A DNA stretch of 64,000 nucleotides, taken from contig JANQNW010000001.1 of the NCBI GenBank assembly GCA_028279375.1, positions 124,001 through 188,000 of the forward strand, given 5' to 3'. This stretch comes from Phycisphaerales bacterium (GTDB lineage: Bacteria > Planctomycetota > Phycisphaerae > Phycisphaerales > UBA1924). This document shows, piece after piece, positions 53,665 through 62,680 of the stretch (position 1 is its first letter; every line of letters starts with the position of its first letter). Under the pieces are notes generated by a model. It had not been told where the DNA came from. It made no database searches and saw nothing but the letters and a program-made list of their open reading frames with translations. Both the position numbers and the translations under genes were made by a program.

Positions 53665-56361
53665 ATGGATCGGTGCGCGCAGATTCCGGGGCGACGGTTT
53701 GGCTGCTGGCTTCTGTCGGTGGCGGCGGCCGCGGCGCTGGCGCCTGGAACGGATGGTCAGGTGACGCGTCCGGAGAGCGCTCAGCGGGTCGTTCGGGCGT
53801 TCGACTTCGAGGAGCGGGCGCTGACGCTGGAGGAGGTTCCCCAGCACTGGGTTCGCTGGGTGCATCTGCCGCCCCGATTTGAACGTCCGGGATATCCGCG
53901 TTGGAACGCGTCGAGCTTCGACGATGCGCACGCCGTCAGCGGGGACTACTCCGTAAAGCTGCCCACGAAGGGTGGAAGCACGGCGCTGGTGCTCGCGAGC
54001 GATGTGGTGCTGGCGTTTCCCGGAGCTGACTATCGCGTGCTTGCGCAGGCGCGGACCGAGGGGCTCGAGCATGCGCGCGGTCGGATGACCATCCGCTATC
54101 TTGATCGGAATCAACAGCCGATCCCCGGGGCCGAGGCTTCGAGCGATCTCATCATCAGCGACGGCGAATGGACGCCGGTGCACGTCGACCTGATCGGCGA
54201 GCACGAGGGCGCCGATTCGATCCAGGTCGCGCTGGAGCTGCTTCAGAAGGAGCAGCACATGACGCGCGAGAAGGCGGCGCACGAGACGTGGCTGGAGGAT
54301 GTCAACGGCGCCATCTGGTTCGACGACGTCGTCATCCAGCAGATTCCTCGAGTCACGATCCGGTCGAACCGGGCGGCGAACCTGATCGTGGCGCCGGAGA
54401 CGCCATCGCTCCACACGACTGTGCAGGACCTGACAGGCGAGTCACTGCGCTGCCGGATCGAGGTGCGCGACGTGGACGGGCGCCTGGTGACGCATACGGA
54501 GTTCGCAGCGCCTTCGCTTGGACGCGAAGTCGAATGGATTCCGGAGTTGACGCAGTACGGCTGGTACGACGGTCGCCTGACGATCTTCAATGATCGGGGC
54601 GTCGTCGGCGAGCGCAATGTCCACTTCGCCTGGGTTCCGGAGCGTCGGCGCGATTTCGTGGCGAGCGGCGCGCATTTCGGTGTATCGGTTGATGAGATTC
54701 TCCCGGCGCACCGGGATCACATTCCCCTTCTGCTTTCACAGATCAACTCCGGCGCACTTCATTACTCGGTCTGGAATCGGGACCTCACGCTGGACGGGAT
54801 CGGCGAGTTCGTCGAGGGGATTCGCGGTCTGGTTTCCGAACTCCTCGAGGAAGGGCATCGCATCACGTTCGTCTTGTCGCGAGCGCCTGATGAAATGATT
54901 CGATCGGTGCATATCCAGGAGCATGAGCTGTTCCAGCTTCTGGAGAAGGACCGGCAGGACTGGCTGCCGTACCTGTCGAGAATTGTCGATCGCTTCGGTC
55001 AGAGCGTGCGGCGTTGGCAGATCGGCTCGACGCCTGATCCGACATTCCTGCGCTCACCGGAGATTGACTTGCGCCTGGCGATGATGGAGGAGATTCTCCA
55101 GACGATGGCGCCGGAGCCGATCGTGGTGACGCCCTGGAGCGCGATGCAGCAACTCGATCCTGAGGCCTCGCTTGCGCATGCGCACACGGTGAAGGTGCCT
55201 TCGATGTTCCATGCGAGCGCGCTCGAGACCTTGCGCGACGACTGGCCCGAGGATCTGGACGCGACGCTGCTGCTGGAGCTTCCTGATCCGGATGTCTTTG
55301 GACGCCGGGCGGCGACGATCGAGTTGGTGAAGCGCATTATTCAGTTGTGGCGCTCCGGCGCAGCGCAGATCATCATCGAGCGGCCCTGGACGATATCAGA
55401 GGATCGCATTCATCAGATGATGCCGGCGCCTGTGCTGCCGGTGTATCGCACGGTGATCGAGCGCATCACAGGGCGCACGATCGTCGGACAGTTCCCGACC
55501 CCAGAAGGTTGCTATGCGTTCATTCTTGATGGGCCCGGCGATGATGCGATCGTCGCATGGAATGAAACGGCTGATCCCGACAGCGCCTGGATTCGCGCGT
55601 ATCTCGCCGACGGGCCGGTGACGCTGATCGAGCCCTTTGGGAACTCACGCCAGGTCTATTCGGTGGACGGGCTGCACGAGGTGCAGATCGGCTTGACGCC
55701 AATCTTCATTGAAGGCGTTGATGTGAACTTGGCGCGCTTCAGGTCAGGGTTCCGAGTGGAGCCTTCGTTCGTCGCTTCGACAGCGTCGCGTCACGACATG
55801 CATCTCGTGCTGACGAATCCGTGGTCAACGCCGATCACGGGGCGCCTGCGCATCAACGAGCCTGCGGACTGGAACGTGAGCCCGCGCGTGCAGTCCTTCA
55901 GCGTGGCGCCCGGCGCGACGCGGCGGCTTCCGTTCGAGTCTGCGTTCGGCGTCGGCGAGGAGGCGGGCGCGAGAACGATCGAAGTCGAGTTCGATCTATC
56001 AGCGGATCGCAGGTATCCGATCGTCCTGCTCGAAGATGACATCGAACTGGGCCTGGAGGAGTTGCAGCTCACGCCGAGCTATCACTTCCTGCGGGATGAG
56101 GGCGGCGTGTTTCGTGATCTTGCGGTTTCGCTGCTGATCACGAATATCGGTGACGAGCCGGTGACGCTGCACGCTTTTGCGCAAGCGCCGGGGTACGCGC
56201 GCGAGCAGGCCCCGATCAGCGACCTGCCGCCGAACCAGTCCACCATGAAGCGGTTCGTCTTTCCCGGCGGAGCCACGACGCTGCGCGGGCGGAGCCTCCG
56301 CGTGGGACTCGTGCACGCACACGATCTGGGCCGGCTCAATCAGACACTGAAAATCGACTAG
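53665..56361 (+). CDS. Exported multidomain protein with clan-A glycosidase-like barrel lacking the Asn-Glu motif
   Basis: An 898-residue exported protein; ATG 53665 precedes a signal peptide (GCWLLSVAAAAALAP). Residues 30-220 look like a galactose-binding beta-sandwich (VVRAFDFEE, SGDYSVKLPTKGGSTALV, WFDDVVIQQIP). Residues about 330-590 have the alternating pattern of a TIM barrel of GH clan A: the strand-4 segment reads WQIGSTPDPTF where such enzymes have G-N-E-P, and Ser455-Thr456 replace the Asn and acid/base Glu. A Glu at 572 (IIIERPWT) is where the nucleophile could be. The last 200 residues look like NEW3-type beta domains. It lies downstream of the M14 peptidase, probably in one operon. 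Family not recognised with certainty. Confidence 0.72.
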   Translation: MDRCAQIPGRRFGCWLLSVAAAAALAPGTDGQVTRPESAQRVVRAFDFEERALTLEEVPQHWVRWVHLPPRFERPGYPRWNASSFDDAHAVSGDYSVKLPTKGGSTALVLASDVVLAFPGADYRVLAQARTEGLEHARGRMTIRYLDRNQQPIPGAEASSDLIISDGEWTPVHVDLIGEHEGADSIQVALELLQKEQHMTREKAAHETWLEDVNGAIWFDDVVIQQIPRVTIRSNRAANLIVAPETPSLHTTVQDLTGESLRCRIEVRDVDGRLVTHTEFAAPSLGREVEWIPELTQYGWYDGRLTIFNDRGVVGERNVHFAWVPERRRDFVASGAHFGVSVDEILPAHRDHIPLLLSQINSGALHYSVWNRDLTLDGIGEFVEGIRGLVSELLEEGHRITFVLSRAPDEMIRSVHIQEHELFQLLEKDRQDWLPYLSRIVDRFGQSVRRWQIGSTPDPTFLRSPEIDLRLAMMEEILQTMAPEPIVVTPWSAMQQLDPEASLAHAHTVKVPSMFHASALETLRDDWPEDLDATLLLELPDPDVFGRRAATIELVKRIIQLWRSGAAQIIIERPWTISEDRIHQMMPAPVLPVYRTVIERITGRTIVGQFPTPEGCYAFILDGPGDDAIVAWNETADPDSAWIRAYLADGPVTLIEPFGNSRQVYSVDGLHEVQIGLTPIFIEGVDVNLARFRSGFRVEPSFVASTASRHDMHLVLTNPWSTPITGRLRINEPADWNVSPRVQSFSVAPGATRRLPFESAFGVGEEAGARTIEVEFDLSADRRYPIVLLEDDIELGLEELQLTPSYHFLRDEGGVFRDLAVSLLITNIGDEPVTLHAFAQAPGYAREQAPISDLPPNQSTMKRFVFPGGATTLRGRSLRVGLVHAHDLGRLNQTLKID

Positions 56362-56999
56362 GCCCCGAGATTGACGCTGTGCTTCTCGAGCGCGGCGCGG
56401 ATCTGCTGCGCCGGCGATCCCTCGTGATCGATGCGCTCGGCGCGCCAATCGAGTCGGCGAGCGGTGTCGAGGTTCTCAGGCGTGTCGTCGAAGAAGAGGA
56501 TCTCGCGGCCAGCGCGACGAACGGCCTCTTCAAACGCTCGATAGCACGCTTCATCAGGCTTACGCAGGCCGAACAGATGTGATGCGTGCTGGTGAGCGAG
56601 CTCGCGAATCGGCGGCATCCGGCGCAGGTCTTCCCAATGGAGCGCATTGGTGTTGCTGAGACAGGCCGTCTCGATCTCCGGCAGCGCATTGAGGCTCTGC
56701 ACGAGATCGCGCATGCCCTCGTACTCCTCGAGCACCCAGGCGTCGACGACCTGGTGGATTTCCTTCGGTGAGTAGATGGCGCCGATCTCCTCGGAGATGC
56801 GCTGGCTGAAGGCGCCGGCGTCGAGTTCGCCGCGTTCGAACGCGTGGACAGTCGGGTTCTGGCGCAAGAATGTGGGGATATCGCCGGCTCCATCGCGCAG
56901 GGGCACGTCGGCTGCGGCGCATGCCTCCGCCCACGTGCGGCAGATGCGCACAACGACGCCTCCGAGATCGAAGCACACGAGCGATACGGAGGTCGTCAC
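56358..56999 (-). CDS. HAD-superfamily hydrolase (YihX-like)
   Basis: A 213-residue HAD phosphatase: motif I FDLGGVVV, motif II LSNTN, motif III Lys in LRKPDEACYRAFEE, motif IV FFDDTPENLDTA. Motif I has DLGG rather than DxDG, which is common in the YihX/haloacid-type subgroup. It is the last gene of the bfn-truD-HAD operon: its GTG start overlaps the truD stop (GTGA). Its own stop shares CTAG with the convergent exported protein. Substrate unknown, probably a sugar phosphate or nucleotide. Confidence 0.9.
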   Translation of the reverse strand: MTTSVSLVCFDLGGVVVRICRTWAEACAAADVPLRDGAGDIPTFLRQNPTVHAFERGELDAGAFSQRISEEIGAIYSPKEIHQVVDAWVLEEYEGMRDLVQSLNALPEIETACLSNTNALHWEDLRRMPPIRELAHQHASHLFGLRKPDEACYRAFEEAVRRAGREILFFDDTPENLDTARRLDWRAERIDHEGSPAQQIRAALEKHSVNLGA

Positions 57000-58237
57000 G
57001 CTTCCTCACTCTCCTCGTCTTCTCTCTCGGCGACACGCACCGGTTTCATGATCTCGTGAAGCACGGCCGTCGCGAAGCCGCCGGGCGGGAGTTCGAAAGC
57101 GCAGCGAATGTACTGGCCGTGCTCATCGGCGCCGGCCTCGAGATCGACATCGCGCACTTGCATGAGATAGGGCCGTCGATCGCCGGTGACCCGAACGCGC
57201 CAGCGCTTCGTCGCCTCGCGGAGTGACTCAAGCGTGACGCCTACGCGCTGAAGCGCCGCAAGTTCACGATCTCCTGCATCACGATCGGGTTGACGAAGGC
57301 GCACGCCCCAGAGAGGCCCCGTGCCTTCGGCAAGCGCCGCGAGGAGCGCGTCATCGTCGCCAGCTTCTTCGAGATGCTCGTCGAGCAAGTGGTTGAAGAC
57401 GGCGGACTGGAACGCGGAGATCCAGAGGTTGCGAATGTTCTCGGGAATCTCATGCAGCGCGTCGTTCGTCGCGGCGTTCGTGGCGAGGCGCTCACAGACT
57501 CGGCGCTCCATCCGGAACCGATCGGTGATGAGGTTGGCGGCGTCGGCGTAGCGCAGTTCGTCGACGGCCCCGCGCGCTTCGGCGCCCAGTGGATCCTTTT
57601 CTGGGGGAATCGGGGGAGAGAGCAGCGCTTTCACGGCGCCGTCGTCGTCACCGGCGAGGAGAGCGCGCCCGACGAGATGGTTGTTCCGGCGCACACCGAA
57701 GCGCTGGGCCCCGAACCTGTTGGGCGCGCCAATGTGCTCCAGCCGCTGGAGGGCGCGGAGCGCCGCAGGAGCGCTCGCGATGCTGACATCTCGAATGCGC
57801 ACCGAGAATCGATTGCCGACGGATTGGCCGCGCGAGAGCCTGCTGCTATGGGTGTCCGCCCAGAGGACGCGCAGGCGCTCATCGTCGATCGTGGGGAACT
57901 CCTCGAACGAGCGGCCGCCGGTGGCGACTGAGATCACCTGCCTGGTGACGGCGTGCTTGTCCTTGAGTCCGGCGAATCCAATGTTCTCGCGGCGCACGCC
58001 GAAGCGTCTCGCGAGCTCGCTGACGAGTTGATTCGTCGAGAGGCCGCGCTTCTCGATGAAGAGATGCAGGTGGTCCGGCGCCCCGTCCGGCTGCACGGCG
58101 GGCTGCTCCTCGACGAGGAAGTCCTCGTCGCGCTCTTTGATGACGCCTCCGACGCCTTCGATGGCGCGCGTGAGATATGCATCCGGTTCACAGCGCGGAT
58201 CGAGCGTTTCGTCTGCGGCGCCGGCAGCGCTTGGCAC
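56996..58237 (-). CDS. truD: tRNA pseudouridine(13) synthase TruD
   Basis: Makes pseudouridine at position 13 of tRNA(Glu) and others. The TruD signature with the catalytic Asp93 is GFAGLKDKHAVTRQ; other motifs are NRFSVRIRDV, NRFGAQRFGVRRNNH and LWISAFQSAVFNHLL. Length 413 includes the inserted TRUD domain. The start is GTG 58237, two bases after the stop of the bifunctional-nuclease gene, with GAGGA inside that gene's end as ribosome-binding site. It is the middle gene of a three-gene operon. Confidence 0.95.
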   Translation of the reverse strand: MPSAAGAADETLDPRCEPDAYLTRAIEGVGGVIKERDEDFLVEEQPAVQPDGAPDHLHLFIEKRGLSTNQLVSELARRFGVRRENIGFAGLKDKHAVTRQVISVATGGRSFEEFPTIDDERLRVLWADTHSSRLSRGQSVGNRFSVRIRDVSIASAPAALRALQRLEHIGAPNRFGAQRFGVRRNNHLVGRALLAGDDDGAVKALLSPPIPPEKDPLGAEARGAVDELRYADAANLITDRFRMERRVCERLATNAATNDALHEIPENIRNLWISAFQSAVFNHLLDEHLEEAGDDDALLAALAEGTGPLWGVRLRQPDRDAGDRELAALQRVGVTLESLREATKRWRVRVTGDRRPYLMQVRDVDLEAGADEHGQYIRCAFELPPGGFATAVLHEIMKPVRVAEREDEESEEA

Positions 58238-58239
58238 GA

Positions 58240-58647
58240 TCAGAATTCCTCGCTCTGCGCCCCTTCGAGGACGTGCTCCTCGACGAAGATGGGCACGTCG
58301 CCGGCGATGCCGAGCGCGATGGCGTCCGATGGACGCGAATCAACGTGGATGACCTCGCCGCTCGGTTTTGCGATGTCGAGCGTGGCGAAGAATGTGTGGT
58401 CGGAGAGATCGCTGATCGTGATGGACCGGAGTTCGGCGTCCAGATCCCGCACGATGCTGGCGAGGAGCTCATGCGTCTGCGGCCTCTTGATGTCGATGCC
58501 CTTGAGACGACGCTCGATCGCCTGCGCTTCGGGAAGGCCGATGACGATCGGGAAGGACCGCTCGCCATCGAGTTCGCGGAGCTCAATGATCTGGATGTCG
58601 TTGAGTTCGCGGATGAGAATCCGGGAAAGCTCCATCCTGACTGCCAT
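58240..58647 (-). CDS. Bifunctional-nuclease-family (BFN, DUF151) protein
   Basis: A 135-residue BFN-domain protein. Motifs: LRELDGERSFPIVIGLPEAQ, then TFFATLDI and the highly conserved VDSRPSDAIALGI, with an acidic C-terminus. Members have been reported as nucleases in plants and as stress-linked proteins in bacteria. ATG 58647 has GGAGG ten bases upstream; the frame running up to 60177 is antisense to the acylase gene and not real. First gene of the operon with truD and the HAD hydrolase. Confidence 0.9.
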   Translation of the reverse strand: MAVRMELSRILIRELNDIQIIELRELDGERSFPIVIGLPEAQAIERRLKGIDIKRPQTHELLASIVRDLDAELRSITISDLSDHTFFATLDIAKPSGEVIHVDSRPSDAIALGIAGDVPIFVEEHVLEGAQSEEF

Positions 58648-58749
58648 CAGACTGCGACCTCCGGGTTTGCCGCCCGCAACCAGCGGCGGACAACGGCATA
58701 AGGGTATCCTCCCGACGCTGCCCGAGGTGGCAGGAAAGGACGAAGAGCC

Positions 58750-61119
58750 GTGATGATCTGGGTGCGGCGCATTGCGCTGATCCTGCTGGTGTTGTTGGTG
58801 TTCGGGATCTCGGCGGGCGCCCTCGGTCTGCGTCACGCGCTCCGTTCCTCGCTCCCTCGTGAAGTTGGCGATCTTCGAGTCGCGGGGCTCGAGTCTCCGG
58901 TGACGATCTCTCGCGATCGCTGGGGCACGCCCGCCATTCGTGGCGAGAGCTTTCTGGATGTGTGCTTCGCGCAGGGGTTCATCCACGCCCAGGAGCGATT
59001 CTTCCAGATGGATCTCTCCCGCCGGTACGCCGCGGGCGAACTGTCGGAGCTCATGGGCCAGTCCACGATCGGCGCGGATCGCTTCATGCGCCGCTATCGG
59101 TTCCGGCATGTGGCGGAGGAGGCGCTCGAGCAGCTTTCTGAAAAGCGGCGGGCGCAGCTCGATCGATACGCGGAAGGCGTGAACGCCGGCCTTGCGGATC
59201 TCGGCGCTCGCCCGCCGGAGTATCTGCTCTTCGGGCAGCAGCCACAGGCTTGGACAAGCGCTGACACACTGCTCGTGGTGTATTCGATGTTCGACTCGTT
59301 GAACTTCGACGACGCCTACGAGCGCGGGCTCGACACGGCGTCGCGGGCGCTGGCGCCCGCGCTCCTGGAGTTCCTGACGCCCGTGCTCACGCGCTATGAC
59401 GCGCCGCTGATTGGCCCGAAGGCGCCTGGAGACTCGTATGTCCCGGCGCCGATTCCCGGCCCCGAAGTGGTCAACGTGCGCACGAGCAAGCAGGTCTTGA
59501 GCGCAAGTTCTGAGTTGCGGGAGGAGACGCCGGGCTCGAACAACTGGGCGATCGCCGGCGATCGAAGCGCCCATGGCGGCGCGATCCTCGCGAACGACAT
59601 GCATCTGCCGCTCCGAGCTCCGGGGATCTGGCGGCATGACCATCTGATCTGGGACGATCACTTCGTCGTCGGCGCATCGCTTCCGGGGGTGCCGGGCATC
59701 GTCGTTGGCTCCAATGGCAGGCTGGCGTGGGGTTTCACGAACGTGATGGCTGACGTCCAGGACCTGATCGTGATCGAGGTCGACCCCGCGGACGAGTCGC
59801 GCTATCTGACGCCTGACGGTTCTGAACCATTCGAAGAGATCGTCGAGACGATTCGCGTGCGCGGGTTGAGCGACAAGAGCGCGACGCTGCGCTCCACGCG
59901 CTGGGGCGTCGTGACCGGTGAGGATCCCGACGGCCGCCCGATCGTCCTGAAGTGGACGGCGCTGATGCCGGAGATCTTCAATTTGCGCATCCTCGATATG
60001 GCGTTCGCCGAGTCGATCGAGGAGGCGATCGTCGTCGGAAGTGAATGGGTCGGGCCGTCTCAGAACATGGTGATCGCCGACGACGGCGGCCGAATCGGCT
60101 GGGTTGTGACAGGCTGGCTGCCGAAGCGCATTGGATTCGACGGATCGCTTCCGGTGTCGTGGGCGGATGGATCGCACTCGTGGTCAGAGCAGGTGCAGGT
60201 GGAGCGACCGGCGCTGCTTGATCCTGCAAGCGGCATGCTCTTTACGGCCAACAATCGCACGGCTCCGCCATCGATCTCGAGCGATGTCGGTCGATCGTGG
60301 GCGATGGGATTTCGCGCGAAGCGCATCGAGGAGTTGCTGCGACGGGAATCGCCGCTTGCAGAGCAGGACATGCTCGAGATTCAGCTTGACACGCGCAATC
60401 TCGCGGTCGACTTCTATCGGGATCTTGCGCTCGAACTCGTGTCGGCGGACGACACTGATGCGCGCCGCCGCGCCGTGCGCGAAATGCTTGTCGAGTGGAA
60501 TGGCTACGCGGGAGTCGATTCGGAAGCGTTCCGATTCCTGCGCGGCTTCCGACAGAAACTGCACGGCGACATCCTGACACCACTGACAGAGCCCTGCCGA
60601 GAGATTGACAAGGGCTTCCAGTACAGCTGGCTCAACCAGGAGGAATCGGTGCGCCGGATCGTCGAGGAGCGCCCGACGCATATGCTCCCGCCGACACATG
60701 CGACGTGGGATGACTTTCTCAACGCGACCTACGACTGGACTGTGGACGAGATCGTGAGGATCAAGGCGGAGAACGATGGCGATGCGACGTGGGGGCAGCG
60801 CAACCTGACGAGGATTCGCCATCCGCTCGCTGACGCGATCCCAGCGCTTGGCTGGCTCCTGAATATGCGCGACGTGCCCGTGCCCGGATCATCGACCACA
60901 GTGCGCGTGTCAGCGCCGGGGTATGGCGCGAGTCAGCGTTTGGTGGTCAGTCCCGGGCGTGAGGAGCAGGCCATTTTCCAGTTGCCGACAGGTGTGTCGG
61001 GTCATCCGCTCTCGCCGCACTACAGCGATCGCTACGAGTCATGGGTGAAGGGCGCGCCGGCGCCGCTGCTGTCGGGCGAACCGATCACGACATTCACGCT
61101 GTTGCCGAATGGGTCCTGA
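58750..61119 (+). CDS. Penicillin-acylase-family Ntn hydrolase
   Basis: A 789-residue member of the penicillin acylase/AHL acylase family (S45). The N-terminal hydrophobic segment (RIALILLVLLVFGISAGALG) exports or anchors it. The precursor is cut to expose the nucleophile: GSNNWAIAG gives Ser263 as the start of the beta chain. Other landmarks are FAQGFIHAQERFFQMDLSRR, ANDMHLPLRAPGIW, and GFTNVMADVQDL. Substrates could be acyl-homoserine lactones, beta-lactams or other amides. Start is GTG 58750 or ATG 58753, after AGGAAAGGA. It is divergent from the bfn operon. Confidence 0.93.
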   Translation: MMIWVRRIALILLVLLVFGISAGALGLRHALRSSLPREVGDLRVAGLESPVTISRDRWGTPAIRGESFLDVCFAQGFIHAQERFFQMDLSRRYAAGELSELMGQSTIGADRFMRRYRFRHVAEEALEQLSEKRRAQLDRYAEGVNAGLADLGARPPEYLLFGQQPQAWTSADTLLVVYSMFDSLNFDDAYERGLDTASRALAPALLEFLTPVLTRYDAPLIGPKAPGDSYVPAPIPGPEVVNVRTSKQVLSASSELREETPGSNNWAIAGDRSAHGGAILANDMHLPLRAPGIWRHDHLIWDDHFVVGASLPGVPGIVVGSNGRLAWGFTNVMADVQDLIVIEVDPADESRYLTPDGSEPFEEIVETIRVRGLSDKSATLRSTRWGVVTGEDPDGRPIVLKWTALMPEIFNLRILDMAFAESIEEAIVVGSEWVGPSQNMVIADDGGRIGWVVTGWLPKRIGFDGSLPVSWADGSHSWSEQVQVERPALLDPASGMLFTANNRTAPPSISSDVGRSWAMGFRAKRIEELLRRESPLAEQDMLEIQLDTRNLAVDFYRDLALELVSADDTDARRRAVREMLVEWNGYAGVDSEAFRFLRGFRQKLHGDILTPLTEPCREIDKGFQYSWLNQEESVRRIVEERPTHMLPPTHATWDDFLNATYDWTVDEIVRIKAENDGDATWGQRNLTRIRHPLADAIPALGWLLNMRDVPVPGSSTTVRVSAPGYGASQRLVVSPGREEQAIFQLPTGVSGHPLSPHYSDRYESWVKGAPAPLLSGEPITTFTLLPNGS

Positions 61120-61121
61120 TC

Positions 61122-62570
61122 TCAGGTCCAGTTGCCGATGAGCAGAGCGAGGTCGTTGGAGCCCACCGTCCCGTCGCCATCGAGATCGGCGACCGAGGTC
61201 GTGCTGCCCCAGCTACCGATGAGAATGGAGAGGTCGCCGGATCCGACCACGCCGTCGAAGTTCAGGTCGCCGAGTCCGCCGGTGACGTTCACGCTCCAGC
61301 TTCGCTGACTCGTCATCCAGAGGTCGCGCGCGTCCTCATCGCGCACGTACGAGGTCTCGTCGCGCACCACGACATCGATCGTGTGCATGCCGAAAGACAA
61401 ACCGAGCGGACCGATGGGCAGCGTCATTCCCGACTCGCCGACGAGTTCCTCGCCGTCCACGATCCACGAAATGTCGAGCGGCACGCCGACGGTGTCCACG
61501 GAGATGGTGTCGCCAACGCCGAGCGGCGCGCCGGTCGGCGTCGAGCTGTCGATCGGATCGACGATTCTGTAGAACTCGATGATGAGTCCTTCGATCGATG
61601 GCGCATTGAATGGACGGAAGAGCGCGCGCATCTCGGAGTTGGGTGTCGGTCGGAAGATGCCCTGCTCGCTGTAGTGGGCGCCTTCGTACGTCGCGACGGG
61701 GCCGTCGCCGCCGTTGCCGGCGTCACCGAGCCAGTTGGCCCACTTGGTGTTGAGATTCGCCATCTGCGTCGTGTCATAAATGGACACGTTGCGCGTGAAG
61801 GGCTCGCTGCCGGTGTAGACAGTCGGGCCGCCGTAGTCGTACTCATCGGCGAGGTTGCCAAGCGAGTGACCGAGTTCGTGGATTGCGATCTCTGTGGCGG
61901 ATGAGTTTCCGCCGGAGAGCGTGCCGGCGTTGTTCGAGGGATAGCCGACGCCGCCGTACTTGGTTGAGTTTGCGACGCCCAGCACCTGGTCGGCGTCCGG
62001 CGCGTTGGCGGCGAACTGGTACGCCTTGAAGACGCTCATGCAGAGCGCGCGCTCGGTGCCGCCGCACCAGAATCCCATGTCGATCGCGGTGTTGCGGAAG
62101 ATGCCCTGGGTTGGATCGTTGTCGACGCCGGACTCAGCGCTGATGGCTTCAACACGATGCACGTTGAAGAGCGACTGGTATGCGGAGAAGGGGAACTTGG
62201 CGAAGAGATCGCTCCGCGCGTTGTCGACGTGCGTCGCGAAGGTCCCCATCTCGCCGGCGGTGTAGCCATCGCCGACGAAGACAATGTCGATGCGATTCTC
62301 GGGTGGGCCGTTGTCCTGCAGCGTCACCGAGACGGCGCCGCCGCGACCGATGCCGTCGACAGCCGCGTCATAGGCGCCTCGAGCGATGAAGGGTCCGCCG
62401 CCGAGATGCCCGTGCTCATCGACCGGATGGCAGGAGTACGCGATGATGGGCTCTGAAGTGAGCAGCATCATCATCTTCTGACGGCGCTCTTCGATCGAGT
62501 TCTGCGCGGCGGCGATGGATGCGGTCGCGCCGGTGGCGGCGATAAGTGCAAGCGTGGTGCGCAGCGTCAT
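61122..62570 (-). CDS. Exported M64-family (IgA-peptidase-type) metallopeptidase with dockerin-like tail
   Basis: A 482-residue exported zinc peptidase. Signal peptide MTLRTTLALIAATGATASIA. The M64 zinc site is HELGH (His231, Glu232, His235) with ADEYD at 241-245; flanking conserved stretches are IDIVFVGDGYTAGEM and GFWCGGTERALC. Later residues form a beta-sandwich domain. The tail has two dockerin-like repeats (GDLNFDGVVGSGDLSILIGS, DLDGDGTVGSNDLALLIG) but ends ...GNWT, without the CP found in the other tailed proteins and without a CP before the first repeat. The stop is only two bases from the convergent acylase stop. A paralogue lies upstream. Confidence 0.92.
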   Translation of the reverse strand: MTLRTTLALIAATGATASIAAAQNSIEERRQKMMMLLTSEPIIAYSCHPVDEHGHLGGGPFIARGAYDAAVDGIGRGGAVSVTLQDNGPPENRIDIVFVGDGYTAGEMGTFATHVDNARSDLFAKFPFSAYQSLFNVHRVEAISAESGVDNDPTQGIFRNTAIDMGFWCGGTERALCMSVFKAYQFAANAPDADQVLGVANSTKYGGVGYPSNNAGTLSGGNSSATEIAIHELGHSLGNLADEYDYGGPTVYTGSEPFTRNVSIYDTTQMANLNTKWANWLGDAGNGGDGPVATYEGAHYSEQGIFRPTPNSEMRALFRPFNAPSIEGLIIEFYRIVDPIDSSTPTGAPLGVGDTISVDTVGVPLDISWIVDGEELVGESGMTLPIGPLGLSFGMHTIDVVVRDETSYVRDEDARDLWMTSQRSWSVNVTGGLGDLNFDGVVGSGDLSILIGSWGSTTSVADLDGDGTVGSNDLALLIGNWT

Positions 62571-62680
62571 TCCGGTTGGCTCCGAGGGAGGAGTGGCCGC
62601 GCCAGCCCACGACAGCGTCAGCGGCCCTCACTGAGCGATTTCGCCCTCCAGCGTAGGGCGCCTGCCGGTGAGGACAAGAC

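Noticed and set aside
58648-60177. Long minus-strand open frame upstream of the BFN gene
   Set aside because: Antisense to the penicillin-acylase gene, Arg/His-rich shadow translation; only the last 135 codons are a real domain.
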